From NCBI GenBank assembly GCA_905250075.1, contig CAJNOP010000365.1, positions 129,135 through 193,134 on the forward strand: 64,000 nt of DNA, given 5' to 3'. Source of the DNA: Rotaria sp. Silwood1 (taxonomy: Eukaryota; Rotifera; Eurotatoria; Philodinida; Philodinidae). A program made the translations under genes and the position numbers. How positions within the stretch are numbered: position 1 is the stretch's first letter; every line of letters starts with the position of its first letter. Below, piece after piece: positions 1 to 13,601 of the stretch. The notes beneath the pieces are model-generated. The model searched no databases, was not told the origin of the DNA, and was given only the letters and a program-made list of their open reading frames with translations.

Positions 1-1316
1 TATAGTTTTATTATTAGAACAAATTCAAAAAAAAAAGAAATACGATCTTTTCGGAATATAAAACAACTCATATCTTCAGGCTTACAAAAGTAATCCTTGT
101 AATGAATACAAATAAAATAACCTAGGGTTATTATTCTAACATAAACAATACTTTAGAAAAAACAAAGTACGTTTTTTTTCTTCTTCTTATTTTAACATAG
201 TAAACAAATAACTGAAGTCTTTAGTATCGTTTATACGTTATTTGAAAACATACTATTCTATTGAAATTTAACTGATACAGTTAAATACTAGACAGTGTTT
301 ACTTTTGGATATATTTCTCTAGTCCATTAAGAGTAATTTTGTTTTTGTATTTTAATCAACTACGGAAAGTAAATTCTTATTTCGTTAAAAACATAAATTG
401 TGTATGTTGCATGCTTATGTTCATTGTCGCTATTTTTATCTATTATTGATAAATAAATTGCTATTTTTTCACTTCGATAATTATTACTTTCATCTACATT
501 ATTATCAAAATCTGATGTAAAATAATATAATAGTCATATTATCTTAAAACATTCAATATTTTATTCGCATTTTCTCTTCTGGAAGGAGAAACATTTATTT
601 CTGGAAGTATCGACATATAATACGTGATATAATTGTCATAAAAACCTAAATGGATAGTACGACCTTCGACTCAAACAATGAATAAAATATTACACATATT
701 TACAGATAAATCATTTAATTATTAATATATTATTCTTTTATGAAAAGTAATTGACAAGTGTTGTAAATATTTTGCTTTTAATTTTCTTATTTTATTTTAA
801 TATTGATAATAAATGAATTTTTTTTTTATTTAACAATATATTCATTTTTGAGTATTTTATTTCATTTAATATTAAATTTATCTGACATATCTATAAGTTA
901 CAACTATTCTTATTAAAAATTCAATATCTCAATAAAGGAATATTCTTTTCGACTGAAACTTTTAGAATATTCTCAGAATTATCTATAGGCCAAATTTCAT
1001 ATCGAAATTTTTCAGTAAGTATTAAAAGCTTCGAATGAATTACGCTAACAAGCTTTATCTTTACAAATATTACAATACTTAAAAACTAAACTTTTTCTAG
1101 ACTATCTACTTCTCATAGTTTTATACGAAAAGAAATTTTTCGTAAGGCGATGACATTTTTTTTTTTTTATTTCTTTTTATTTAAATCATAAATATAATAA
1201 AAATTATAGTCCATCATCTCAACATTATTGAGCAAAAAAACATTTTTTCGAATTAAAAGTTCAATAGAAACAACAACAACAACGACGACAAAAATAAGAA
1301 ATAAAAAAATAACTCA
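1..1316. other. AT-rich intergenic stretch downstream of the ROCO gene
   Basis: No open frame with protein-like composition and no convincing repeat structure is visible on either strand. It probably contains the 3' UTR and terminator of the minus-strand gene that ends at 1317, but no poly(A) signal could be singled out with confidence because A/T runs occur throughout. Confidence 0.5.
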
Positions 1317-4300
1317 TCACAGAATGCTACAGATGGTACAACTGGCAATACTATTATCAACATTTGGTTGTGGGTGATAATTTGACATGGGACCAAGACG
1401 ATGTTCCAAATGAACAGAACTACGTATTTGAAATGGTTGATTTAAAGATGTACCAACAGTTGGACCAACATTAGCAGCTGTTAAAACAGGTTCAATAGGT
1501 CGTATACGATGATCACTAACATCAATTTCATTATCATCATAATCATAATCATCATCACTCATACTACTATTAGAACTGTCATTTGAATTAACTGAATCAA
1601 CATTTTGACGACGATTATTTCGTGCTTGTTTTGCTTGTCGAGCTGTTGTTAATACAGCTAAAGCTGATGATGGATGATTTGCACCACGTTGATCAATAGA
1701 CGAAGAATGTACTAATCGATGAAATGTACTTGGTGACGATGATGTAGTATGACGCGAAACAATCGATGCTATCTCATTATATCGTGCTTGTAAATCAATT
1801 GCTTTACCACTACCACCATGTCCACCGGCACCTATGAACAAATTATCATTAGTTATTAATAAAATCTATGCATTTCCAATAGGAACATCAGATTATCACC
1901 AATCAAGAGAAAAAACTCAGAATGTAGTCATTCACTACTCAAAATGAGACTTGGTAGAGAAAAGTCTTCTCTTTCGATTCGTTCATGGCTAATTTTGAGA
2001 CCCACATTTCTGTCAATTAATCTGTAATCGTCTACAGAAACAACTAGGTCAGAGATAACTCATTGTGCTGAATCGAATGGTAATATTTGTCTTTTAAGTT
2101 CCAACGGATCTAACACTGTTATTTTTATTTTTCTTAAATATATCGACTCCTTCGTTATATATGCAAATTAATTGAGAAATATTAGAATCACCATTGCGGA
2201 TGATCATAAGGCAATTGAGAATGTTAGAAAAAAAACTAGGAACGTCAGCTTTGAGCAAATCAATAGAGAAGAATCGGCAAGTTTTTACCTTTTAAATCTA
2301 CATAAGTTAATTGTGAAAGAATTAAACTTGCTGCACCAACTGGTGGCCATGGTGTTGATTCAAACATAACTGGTACAATAGGTTTTTTAAGCATATCAGC
2401 TAAGATTAATTCACGTTGACACATATTTGAAACAATATACATTGGTGTTATACAACAGATTAAAACCTAAATAAGAAAGAAAATTTTCACAAAAAAAAAA
2501 CCTTTATATATTATGTTTTTATTTACTTTAGCATTTCGTATTCCATGATCAATTTTTTCATATAATAATTCTCCACCACCAATTTGTCCCATATCCATCC
2601 AACAAGTAAAACCAACAAGTTCTAAAAAATTTCGTAATTCTTTAACTTCATCTTGTATATCCCATTGATAACTAATAAAAACAGATGGTAATGGATATTG
2701 TGTTTCTCTTTCACGTAATATTATTTCAACTAAATCATCACGTCCAATTTGTTTCATTGTTGCAAATAACATATCAACAGCTAATGATGAATTTCCAGTA
2801 CGAACAATCCAATCTGTAATTAATTGTAAACTTGGATTACGACTTAAAGAAAATTGATCAATAACAGATTGTTGATAACCAAGTTTTTTTGCTAATATAA
2901 TCCATGTACGATTTTCACTTGATGATTTATTTAAATTTATATTTATTTCTGATGTTGATAATAATTTAGCTGTTGAACGTATCCATCCAGGTAAATTTGA
3001 ATCTTCAAAAAAATGATTCATAGATTTTTGATCATATAATATATCAATTATTGGTACAACACGTGTTGTTGTAAGTTTTGGAAACCAACTGCGATATTGA
3101 TTTGTTGGTACACGACGAAATGAACATTCAACAATCTTTATAAAAAAAAAAATTATCATGAAGAAAACAGAGTAAAAATTATTCACTTACAGGATTTGAA
3201 AGACAATGATCAAGATTAAGAAAATGTAAACATGAGTTATTTGAACAATAAGGAGTTTTATGTAAATCGCATATTTTTCCACACGGGCATACCACTTTAC
3301 ATTGAAATGTAAGTCGACGCATCCATGTAGATTTGATTTCATTAAGTAATGATTCAAGAAATTTACGTACCTATATCAAATATTATTTAAATATAAAGTC
3401 AACATATATGAAACCTATTAATGTGTTCTTTCCTTTTTTTTTTACAGAAGAATTAATCTTTTCAATTTATATATAAAGAAACTTTTAGTCAAAAAACTAT
3501 GTAAGAATTATTTTAAGATCATAATACAAACCTTTGCTACAATTGTAGGATCTGCTAATTGAGGATTAATTTCATCTTGATTTTTATTGTTATTATTATT
3601 ATTATTTGTTGTTGTTGTTGTTGTATTCATAGTATTATTATTATTATTTATATTTGAATTATTACGAATAATTTGTACTTTCATTCGAGCATATATCATT
3701 GGTGAAGCAGTTAAAATAAGTAAATGTTGATCATCAAGAATAAATTTACCACGACGATAATAAAGTTTAGGTGATGGAACATTATTTGATTGTGTCCATT
3801 TTATTGTTCGAACAAGAATTTGATGAAAAAGACTTTCTAAACAAAAAATATATAGAAATTTAATTAAAAACAAAAAAAAAATTTGTTTTTTTTTTCCTTT
3901 TATTTTATTTACCAGGAAAATACTCATCAAATAAATAATAAAATACAACTGATTGTTCATCTTTTTCTGTTAAAATTTTTTCATTATATGTTCTTCGTAT
4001 ACAACCTGGAACATAATATTGTTTACATATAGTTGTTGGTTTTGTTGTTGGTGATGATGATATACGTTCACAAAGAAGATCAAATTTTTTTAATAATGCT
4101 AAAAGACTTTGTTTTTGTTCAATAAATGGTTGACAAAGATTTTCAAATGTACGTTCATCAATAATACCATCATCATTTTCATTTTCCATATTATCATTAT
4201 AAACAAGACGTTTAATAAGTTGAATTAATTTTTGTGGACGTAAGATTAATGTATTTTTTAAAAACATATCTTGTGTATTACCAAAATAAACAATAACACC

Positions 4301-7300
4301 AAGATCATGATAAAAATCTAATAAAGTTTTAAGTTCATCCGATGAACAAATATTTTGTGTACGAGCTATTTCACAAATCTATTAAAATAGATAAATTTAT
4401 AACATAAAAGAAAAAAGAACAAGTTAAAATGTAGTTTATACTTGATCGAGTGAAGCATAAAAATTATCTTGTTGTGTTTTTAAACGATTAAGATCATTTT
4501 CAAATTGAAGCCAACGAGTTGGAATTTCTTCATCCATATAAGATTCACCTAAGGCTACTTCTTCAATTAATCGTTTTAATTGATTGATCTAAAAATATGA
4601 AAGAATAATTTACAAGTCTTTTTTTTTCTTTGATTCTTTCTACCTGTTCAAAATCTAAATGATCTGGATTTTGTGTATCAATAGTAAAATAAGGTTCAAC
4701 AACATGTTTACAATAAGGTTTTGTTGAAATCATTGCACGAATTTCGGCCATTTTATTTTCAACCTAACAAAAATAATATATATATTAAATTAACTAATAA
4801 ATAAATAAAAATTAAACTAATTTACAATAATTTTTTTTGTTGGACTTGAAAATGAATTTCTATGAGTACCAATAATAATAATTGGTGGTGATAAACGTTC
4901 AATATTTAATTCTTCATCTTGCATTCGTCCTTGATTTATATTAGCTGAATAACAATAAACAGAATGCATAATAAAACTTAAATGATCCAGGTTTGTTAAT
5001 TCCTAGAATGAAAAATAATATTTTTAATAAATCATAAAAATTTAAACACAAAAAATAGGTGAAAGAGTTTTTTTTTCTGACAGAAAAATAACATCAAAAA
5101 ATTGTTGTCTATTTTTAGGCTTTCTTTCCTTTTCCTATAAATATGTAATAAGAAAAATAGAAACATTAATAAATTATATTATAATGAATAATTTTTTGTT
5201 TCTTATGATAATCACCTCATTCCAATCAGCTGGTTGATCTAGATCTTTCGTTAAATCAAATACAAGTAAATAAATTGCTCTTGGTGATAAAAATACCTAT
5301 TTAAAAAAAAAATATGATATGAAAATTTAATATATATATATATGCTTTATTTTTATTGTATTTATTAATTAAAAACCTGATGTGTTATACAAGTTGATGA
5401 AGTTGATCCAGGCATATCCCAAAGATCAAGACGTAAACTTTGATATTCTTCAATTTGTTCTTGTTTAACATTTACATCATTAATATTATTATTTAATAAA
5501 CTAGCAAGTACAGCATGTGGATCAGAAGATTTCATTTGTGATAATTTTTTTTCTACTAATGGACGAATTGATAAAGGAATCATTGGACTAGGATAAACAA
5601 GTTTAAGGTCGTCAAGTAAAGTTTCTTTCCAATTCTATATGAAGAAAAAAACAAAAAAAAAATATCTTTAATTATATCTGAAGCGTTATTATTTTTTTAA
5701 ACTATTTTTAGTTCTTAAATTAGATACAATCATTCAGGCTGAAACTTTTATTAGGTGTACAACACATTATAAATAACGAGACATAGATTTGAAGAAAAAA
5801 AATTTCAAAAAAAGATCTTGATAGGAGAATTCCAACATTTAGAATTGACGAAAAATGTGCGATACTGTCACGATTTGATGTGTTGGCGATAGTACAAAGA
5901 ACTTTTGCCATGAACGAAAATCTTATTGATAGAATTTCGGAAAATCTAACTTTCCATAGGCTATATTCTAGTACATAATGACTTTCTTATGTAATTTCGT
6001 CGGTTTGGACTGAAACTATTATATCAAATACTTATAAGTATTCATCAGAAATAGGATAAACCGCTTTCATTTTTAACCTCCATGTTTGGATTAGTAAGGA
6101 TTCAAAAAGCCAAATAACTCCTTTTAGTTTTAAACTTTTACGCACTTTTTTTTTGTTTCTAGTAACAAAAAGAAAAAAAAAAGATTTCCGGAAAAAGCTC
6201 AAAACTACTAATGAACATAGTCTTAAGTATCAAGCAAAAAAATTTTTATTCCATTCGGATATTTTCTGAAATGTATATCTACTTGATTTAGATGGTCTAT
6301 CTATGGTGAAAAGCTTCAATTAGACTGGCGTTGCATCTTTGTCAAAGAAAAAAAAAAAAAGACGAGTGAAAACGGTTAAGAAAAACAAAGAAACTAACTT
6401 TATCCTTTTTTTCATGAACTGTATGTAATTCATAACGTCGTTTTAATAGATTAAGAATAATATTATGTACTAAATGAGATTCATATTCTTGTTGTTGAAT
6501 TGTTAATTTTGATGTTTCACGTTCATCTAAGTTATATTAAAAAAAAATAATTAATTAATTAATTAAAAATTTATTTATTCTTTTACTACAATCTTGAATA
6601 ATTGTTGATAATGAACGATAATTAAAATGATTTGGTTTTGATAAAGACCAAATATGATTTTGATCAATATTTATCGAACATGATGATGAAAGATCTGTTG
6701 ATAAATTGTCACTAATATATTAAAAATTACAAACATTTGGTTTTTTTTTAATAATAAAATAAATAAATATTTACTTACATATCATAACTATCTTTATTTG
6801 TAATAAGAACTTGTTTAAGTTGAGTTTTTCCACTTGATTTAGGTCCAACAAGTAATAATAAAGTACGACGTATAGATGTTGTACCAGTATCACAAGCTGT
6901 TTGAAAATGTCGAATAGCATCAGATCCTCGTACTTTGATTTCATATGGAACATTATCATCTATTTAATGAGTAAAACAAAAAAGAAAAATAAAATGATTT
7001 CCTTTTTTTTTTTTTTTATTTTACCATCTCGAATAAGTTGAATTTTAATTGTATTACCAAATAGATCAAAAACAAGACGAAGAGGAAGAAATCCATTAAT
7101 ATTTACATCAATTTGATTACTATCAATTAAAGTTCCACGTAAAACATGATTTATTGCATAATTTAAACAACGATTTTGTGTTAACCATACAGTTAATCGA
7201 ATACCATTATATAAATGAATATATTTTTCTAATGATATCATTGTATAAAATTGATTTAAACTTGATTCCATTGTTGATAATGGTAAATCATTTGTTGGTA

Positions 7301-7511
7301 TTTGATGACCAGCATATAAACCTAAACGTAATGAACCTTGCCATATAGATGATGGTTGTTGATATAATTCAAATGTTATTTTTTCGAATACATTTATTGG
7401 ACGATTAATAAAAATAATACCATTAGCAAAACCAGTTGTACGTTGAGCACAAAGACCATCGGATGATATATTTATAGCTGCACCATGATTTGTTCTGTCA
7501 AATAATAACAT
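1317..7511 (-). CDS. ROCO-family GTPase: NHR-ROC-COR-Death-TIR protein with a C-terminal CaaX-like box
   Basis: Sixteen exons, all GT/AG and in phase (about 1331 aa): 7511-7025, 6959-6779, 6711-6590, 6526-6399, 5634-5377, 5296-5216, 5134-5093 (least certain donor), 5002-4826, 4763-4644, 4588-4442, 4378-3913, 3836-3532, 3370-3191, 3135-2527, 2466-2289, 1831-1317. Residues 1-160 resemble a Neuralized homology repeat (FDRTNHGAAINIS). ROC domain: Walker A GPKSSGKT at 201-208, DMPG at 379-382, and GTH at 478-480 in the G4 position. COR follows at about 540-840 (FYHDLGVIVYFGN). A Cys-rich stretch at about 855-895 may bind zinc. A Death-like fold lies near 955-1035 and a TIR domain at 1048-1160 with a Glu at 1120 in the SARM1 catalytic position. 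The Ser/Asn-rich tail ends SCTICSIL, a CaaX-type box whose terminal Leu favours geranylgeranylation. ROCO proteins are GTP-dependent signalling scaffolds; an immune or cell-death role is inferred from Death plus TIR. The ATG at 7511 precedes the NHR core directly; a further upstream exon cannot be excluded. Introns 4 (764 nt) and 15 (457 nt) are unusually long for this gene. Confidence 0.88.
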
Positions 7512-10500
7512 TGTAGCTTTTTTGTCTTCTTAGTAATAGTTGTTGTTGTTGTTGTTTTATGCAAAATGATTATACAATTAGTTTTGCATCTTGTCTAATA
7601 CTCATCTTCAACTTAAGCTTTTCTTTTCTCTAGTTTTTTCTTTTTCTTCTTTTATTTTATTTTTTTTTTATATGTCTCTTTAGAGAAAGCGTAGTAAGAA
7701 AGTTGACGGTAAAAAAAAAAAAGAAAAAACTAGCAGTCCGGAAAAAGTAGATGATAAGATTCTACTGCCGTATGAGATGTGCGTTATATATCGTAAGGTA
7801 GAAAATGAAAAAAAAAAAAAATGAATCGCTATTAATGTGTTGCTTTCTATTAGTTCACAAACGGAATAAGATAAGAAGAAGAAGAAAAAAAAGGAAAAGC
7901 AAAAAAAACTTGTGACAGAAATATAAAAGTTCAACATCGTTTGATATAAGCGTAATAGACAGAAAAGAAAGAAAAAAAAAGCTGTTGGAAAGTACTTTTT
8001 CATTCCATCAAGGTTTTTATGATAGTGAACAACAAAGAAGAACATGTTAAATTCTAGTTCTCAATAATAACTGTCTTATAGACTTCTTTTCTTTCTATTA
8101 TAATCATATTACTGTGAATATCATCACTATTACTTTCACTATTTATTTATGTAAGAATGACAACACGCATTCACTCACGAATGAATTTTTGATGATATTC
8201 TTTGTATTAAAATCTAATACAGAAAAAAAAAACGAAAGTTTTTCTTTTTTTTTTGAGAAAAATTTTTCTATAAGATTTTTTTCCACATTTTCTTTATCTA
8301 TGGTGAATATTTAATAAAAATTTTCAAAAAAAAACAAGAAAATTAAAGGACGTGCTTACGCCTGTGTTAAATTATTATTCCTTCGATGAATCTATGATAA
8401 CAGCAAAAGTCCTATGTAGAATATTCACCATGATAAATTTATAAATGTTTCTTTCTTTTGTTTTTTTTTTTATTGTTTTCTAAAAACAAAAATCATATAA
8501 ATTACATTTATGATGAGTACACGTTGACATACATGTACTGACTTATAGGCTTAAGTTGGCTAGAAAAAAAAAAACAAATAAACCAACTCATTTATCTCTT
8601 TTCTTTTTCAATACAATCAAAATAATGATGACTGTAATTAAATGACTGTCTGGCTGGAAGACACGCCAAGAGTTTTATCTTAAATAATCTTTGCAAATCA
8701 GATATTCTTTATGATAGTCATGCACTAATCAAAGAAAAAGCATTCTTTAATATAAAAAGTTTCAAGAACTTTTTTTGTATTTCTGCTTTCTATTAATTCA
8801 ATAGTTCATCAGTATTATTAAAGATAATTCTTCTATACGAGCATCTGTCATTCTTTCATTTTCTAAAGGAAAAAGAAAACCTGAACAGACAAAAAAAAAA
8901 AAAAGAAAACGATGAATTCAACAAATATAATAAATTATTGAGTATGTTTATTAAAAAGTAGAGTATAAGTTTAAACGCATTTATTTTTTTATATGCGTAA
9001 TTATTAAAATTTAAAAAAAAAGAATAACGTAATTATTGATGTGAAAAACAAATAATAATGAAAAATAATTATAAATCTTGAACTAATCGGATTTTTTCTT
9101 TTGAACAAAATCAAAGATTGTAGTTTAATTAATATATAAGGTTTGTTGTCTTTGTTATTTGAGGAAAAAAAAAAGATATTCTGTCAATAAATTGATACTT
9201 CAAAAAAAAAGAAACACAAGCAGTAACAAGATTAGTTTTCTTTCTTATTATATATTCGTTAAATATTAAGGAAGCTTGACAACTTATCCAAAATATATAA
9301 TCATTTGCTCTGACAAATGACATTTTTTAGATACTTCAATTTATGAAACTAACATATTTAAGAAAATTTTAGTCTCTATCTAATATAATGATATATAAAC
9401 ATCCTATTCAAATAACGAATAGTTCTTTAGTAGAATAAGAACTACACAAATTGTTGCTTATTGAAATAACGTTTTTTCTTAGATAGAAAATTTCAATGTT
9501 TTATTTTACTGTTACAAGTACCTGTTCTCATAAGTTTCTTTTGTGTCTGTTTATGATTTCTTTTACATCAATGTATTAACTCTCCGTCTAGATTTACAAT
9601 TGTAATACGTCTTTTCTTTTGTATTTCATTTATTTCTATTAGGTGTTGATAAGTTTGTTATTGTCAAGAAATTTTATTATGCATTCTTGAACAGACAACT
9701 TATTTAACAACAAAAAAAAAAAAACTAAAGAAATATTAGGGCTTTTCATTCTGAGAGTACTTTTACAATAATGCAAAGAATTTCTTTTCTGCTTTGAATA
9801 AGGCATCAAGGACAAAAGTAATCAAGGGCGTTATATATATAAAGAAAAATACTAACTATTTAAAAAAAAGAAAGCAACATAGCGTTATGAAAATTATTAT
9901 GGGAATTCATTATTGATTTTTTCGAAACAATCTTCTAAATGAAAAAAGTAATCAAAACATTAACACAAAGCAACTACTACTTACAAATATAGTTGCCATA
10001 TATGAACAATATCAGTAATTGTTATACAGCTTCATACTTGTTCAATGTAATTCACTATAAGATTTTTTTCATATAAGTAATTCTGTTCACGTTATGAAAT
10101 AATCAATTCAATAGAGTTTATGAAAGAAAATGCAAACACAAAAAAGATTTACAATGCTATTTATTTGATTATGCTCTTTTCGATTACTAACAATTCACAA
10201 ATGCATTAGATAAATTTAGCTATCTCTTGTTGTTAATTGTATTTTCTTATTAACTTTATGAATAAAATGAAACAAATATTCAAAGATAATCATTTGACTA
10301 TGTTTGATTCTTTTACATTCCTAGTTAGCTAGATATAATTATGATTAGATCATGTGTCAACATGACTTTTGACTTAAAAACAGCAATAGATTATTCATTT
10401 TCTTATTGTTTATACATTCTCAAGCATAATTCTATGTCAAATTACGATAGATTTTCTATTGAAGAAACTAAAATTCTCCTTAAAACTGCTCATAAACAGA

Positions 10501-13500
10501 ATATCTTCAAGAAAAAGAAATTTGAAAAATAATGTCAGATATCCATAACACATTATGCAGCTTATCGGAGAACTTTTTCAGTTTCTCTTCTTTTGAATCT
10601 TTAGGTTTAAATGGGTATGAGTAAGTACGAAGTCTTTATCCCACACATACCGCAGATTCACGTTCATTTTGAGTGACAGGTGTTATGCAATCTAAACTTA
10701 TGTTGGTATTAATTAAATCCGATTGGCAGTTTACAATATTGACAGGATTCATGGTTACTCAAGTTTCTAACGAAACAAACTCATTAATAAGAAAAAAAAA
10801 TCAGTATTAAAACAAGTGTAAAATAATTCTTTTGCTAGTAATCATAAACTTATTCAATAAGAAGAGCGGAAGGATGTGTTATAATTATATGGTTTAAAAT
10901 AAATCAAAATTTGAATGTAAAGACTAATTTATGAATCGAATAACATATGAAATAAAGAACAAAATAAAAGAAAGGAAAGTTATTAATAAAAAAAATATAG
11001 ATTTCAAATGTTGAAAAAGAAGCATAAGAAACAATAAGAATGAAGATTTTCTCCTCCTCTAATTCTCTTTGAAATGTTTCAAATTTCTAAATTATGTTTT
11101 ATAACCAGTGCTAAATGCTCTAAAAACTAGATAGATGAAAATAAAATTTTGATAAAAACCTTTTTCAATATAAAAAAAAACTGATTTTGCATAAAATCAG
11201 ATCTTTGAAGGTCTAATTTCTTTCTGATGATTTGTAAAAAAAAAAAAAAAAACATTTGAGTGCACAAAAGTTCTATTAACCAATTAATAATGATCCAACA
11301 AACCGAATCAGTTTAAAAATTCTCGACCGATCATAACTTCTCGTAGATATTTACATTGATTATTAAAACTTGTTGATTAAATCAGAATAGCTTGGAACAT
11401 AATCATTGCACTTAACATTTTGCATACAAAAAATTCGTATCACAGATGAACAAGAAATAGTTAAAAAAAAAGATTTTAATGTCAGTAATCAATATATCTC
11501 TATCTAGTAGATTTTTTGAAGTTCTATCAATTATAAAAATAATTAAACTGAAAAAAAATGAATTCTAGAGAAGCATAAATACTATTATTGAAAAAAAACA
11601 ATGTTAAGTTTTTTTGGTTCAATTCGTCTAATCCGAGAAGTATTCAGTCAGTTATGCGACATCTGTGGTTGTCTTCAATATCCATCATAATTGGAATGAT
11701 ATCTATCGTATTATCAAACTTTTGGAAGAGAGTATCTTGATTATGATATAAAATGAGCTTATTGTTAATCCGTGTTTTACTGGTTGACACTAAACCAAGA
11801 TCATATGTATTATCAAAATTTGATCCATGACTTTCTCCATATGAGATTTTCTTGTTTACATAATGAGAAAAAAAAGGATTAGATATAACAATGAACAGAA
11901 CATAATTGATATGGAACAAAACTAATATGAATTAAGTATCGTATAACAGTAATTTTTTTTGCTTTTAAATTCTTTATAAATACGTGAATGTTAAGTTCAT
12001 CTGTATGAAGTAGTCTTGTTACTGATGAAATCACTAATGATGAAGAGAAGCAATGAGACGTAACCATATCTGTTCTATTTACTCATTCTTTAATACGTCC
12101 ATAAATTCAACAAATAGAAATGTACGTTTGTATTGTGTAATGCATTGAAGTGAGTTATGAAAACTTCGAGTAGAGTTCAGTCTACTAGCTTCTTACTACC
12201 GAAATAATAATGTACTTTTTAGCAGAGTGTTATGATAACCCTCAGAAAGGAGATGAGTTTCAACTTGAAACTTTGTACTAAGACATATCTTAATGAGAGT
12301 GTCTTATTTTGAAAGCTTCAGATTTTTCAATTGCCTCTCTTCTCAAATAGGAACATTGGAATTCTCCGTTGTATATAAGCGGTATGAAAAAAAATCTACT
12401 TTTACTATAGTCATATTTTGTGATACAAGCAATCAGAAAATGTGAAATTTTTACAATAAATTAATCTCACTAAGACTTGACTCTACGAAGAGTGTCAAAA
12501 TCGAAATTCAGTTTCTCTGATATTCATAGCTCATTAGAAACTGCATTATGCGTATATTTTTGACTCAATAGATTACACATCGATCAATATCCAATCATAT
12601 ATTTATCCTTTTCTGAAATAATAAAATATGTCTAATGAATATTTTTCTTTCATTCTAAAAAAAATAATTTTTTCTTCATGAGAAAAATAAAATTTTTCGT
12701 TTTTTTTTTTTTAATTGATTGATGTTATGTTATCCGGAAGTAGAGCATATCCGTCTTAGTATGTCTGATAATATTCATCTTAACTGAATAGTTTAAAGAT
12801 GACTCTTGACTTCCTTTTATTTTGTTGACTTGTTCATACATATATATATATATTGTTTGATCTTCTTTTCTTTTGCTTTTTTGTTGTCTCTCCTCCCTTT
12901 TCTTCGCTTGTCCATCCGATTCACTCAATTTCACACATTGTTGCTTTTGCATACATTCCCTCAGCGGGTTTCTCTTCTTTCTAAATTTACATATTAAAAA
13001 AATCACAATAAGTTTAATCGATCTCTCCCTAAAGATATAAGAAAAAGGTGGTCAACTAAAACAAGCATGCATTGCCGACATACAAAAAAAAAAACGTAAT
13101 CGAATTAACTTTGTCATTGTTATTTTTTTTTTCTTATTTTGTTTGATGAGTGAATGAGAATATTCGCTTGAATCATCATTGTGATGTCGTGCAATAACTT
13201 TCCGACTATTTTACATAGGAAAATCCCCCCCCCCCCCAAAAAAAGCAACATTTATTTTCTATAAGTCATATATCTGTATTGAATCTTATCACTTTTTTTT
13301 TTGTTAAAATTGAGTGATCTACCACCTTTTTAATCTTTCCTCAAGGCATTTAAGAATCAATCAATAAAACACGACACTTTATATAAAAATTGAATATCTA
13401 TTGATGCGAAACGAATTTTTGTTTTTTTCTTTGTCTTGATATATTTTTAAATACAACCATTGAAAGAAAGAAACAACAGCAACAACAATGACAACAATTA

Positions 13501-13601
13501 ATAATAATGACAATGAGAAAAGAAGAAGAAGAAAAAAAAAATTTTTCAAGACAACAACATATCAATCAAGATAAAATACTGTCTTTTGTACATGAATAAA
13601 T
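7512..13601. other. 6-kb AT-rich intergenic region between the ROCO and Hox1 genes
   Basis: Both flanking genes are on the minus strand, so this holds the ROCO promoter side (near 7.5-8 kb) and the Hox1 3' side (near 13.6 kb). Only short, biased open frames are present. A run of C residues at about 13227-13237 and many A or T homopolymers are visible. No transposon with recognisable ends was found. Confidence 0.45.

Noticed and set aside
7680-8045. Phe-rich minus-strand frame of 121 codons
   Set aside because: Composition is explained by T/A homopolymers; no motif and no splice context.
11644-12067. Two overlapping minus-strand frames, one with YGESHGSNFDN, slightly reminiscent of a jacalin-type lectin start
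   Set aside because: The motif is short and imperfect, the two frames are out of phase, there are no supporting exons, and the context is featureless AT-rich DNA.
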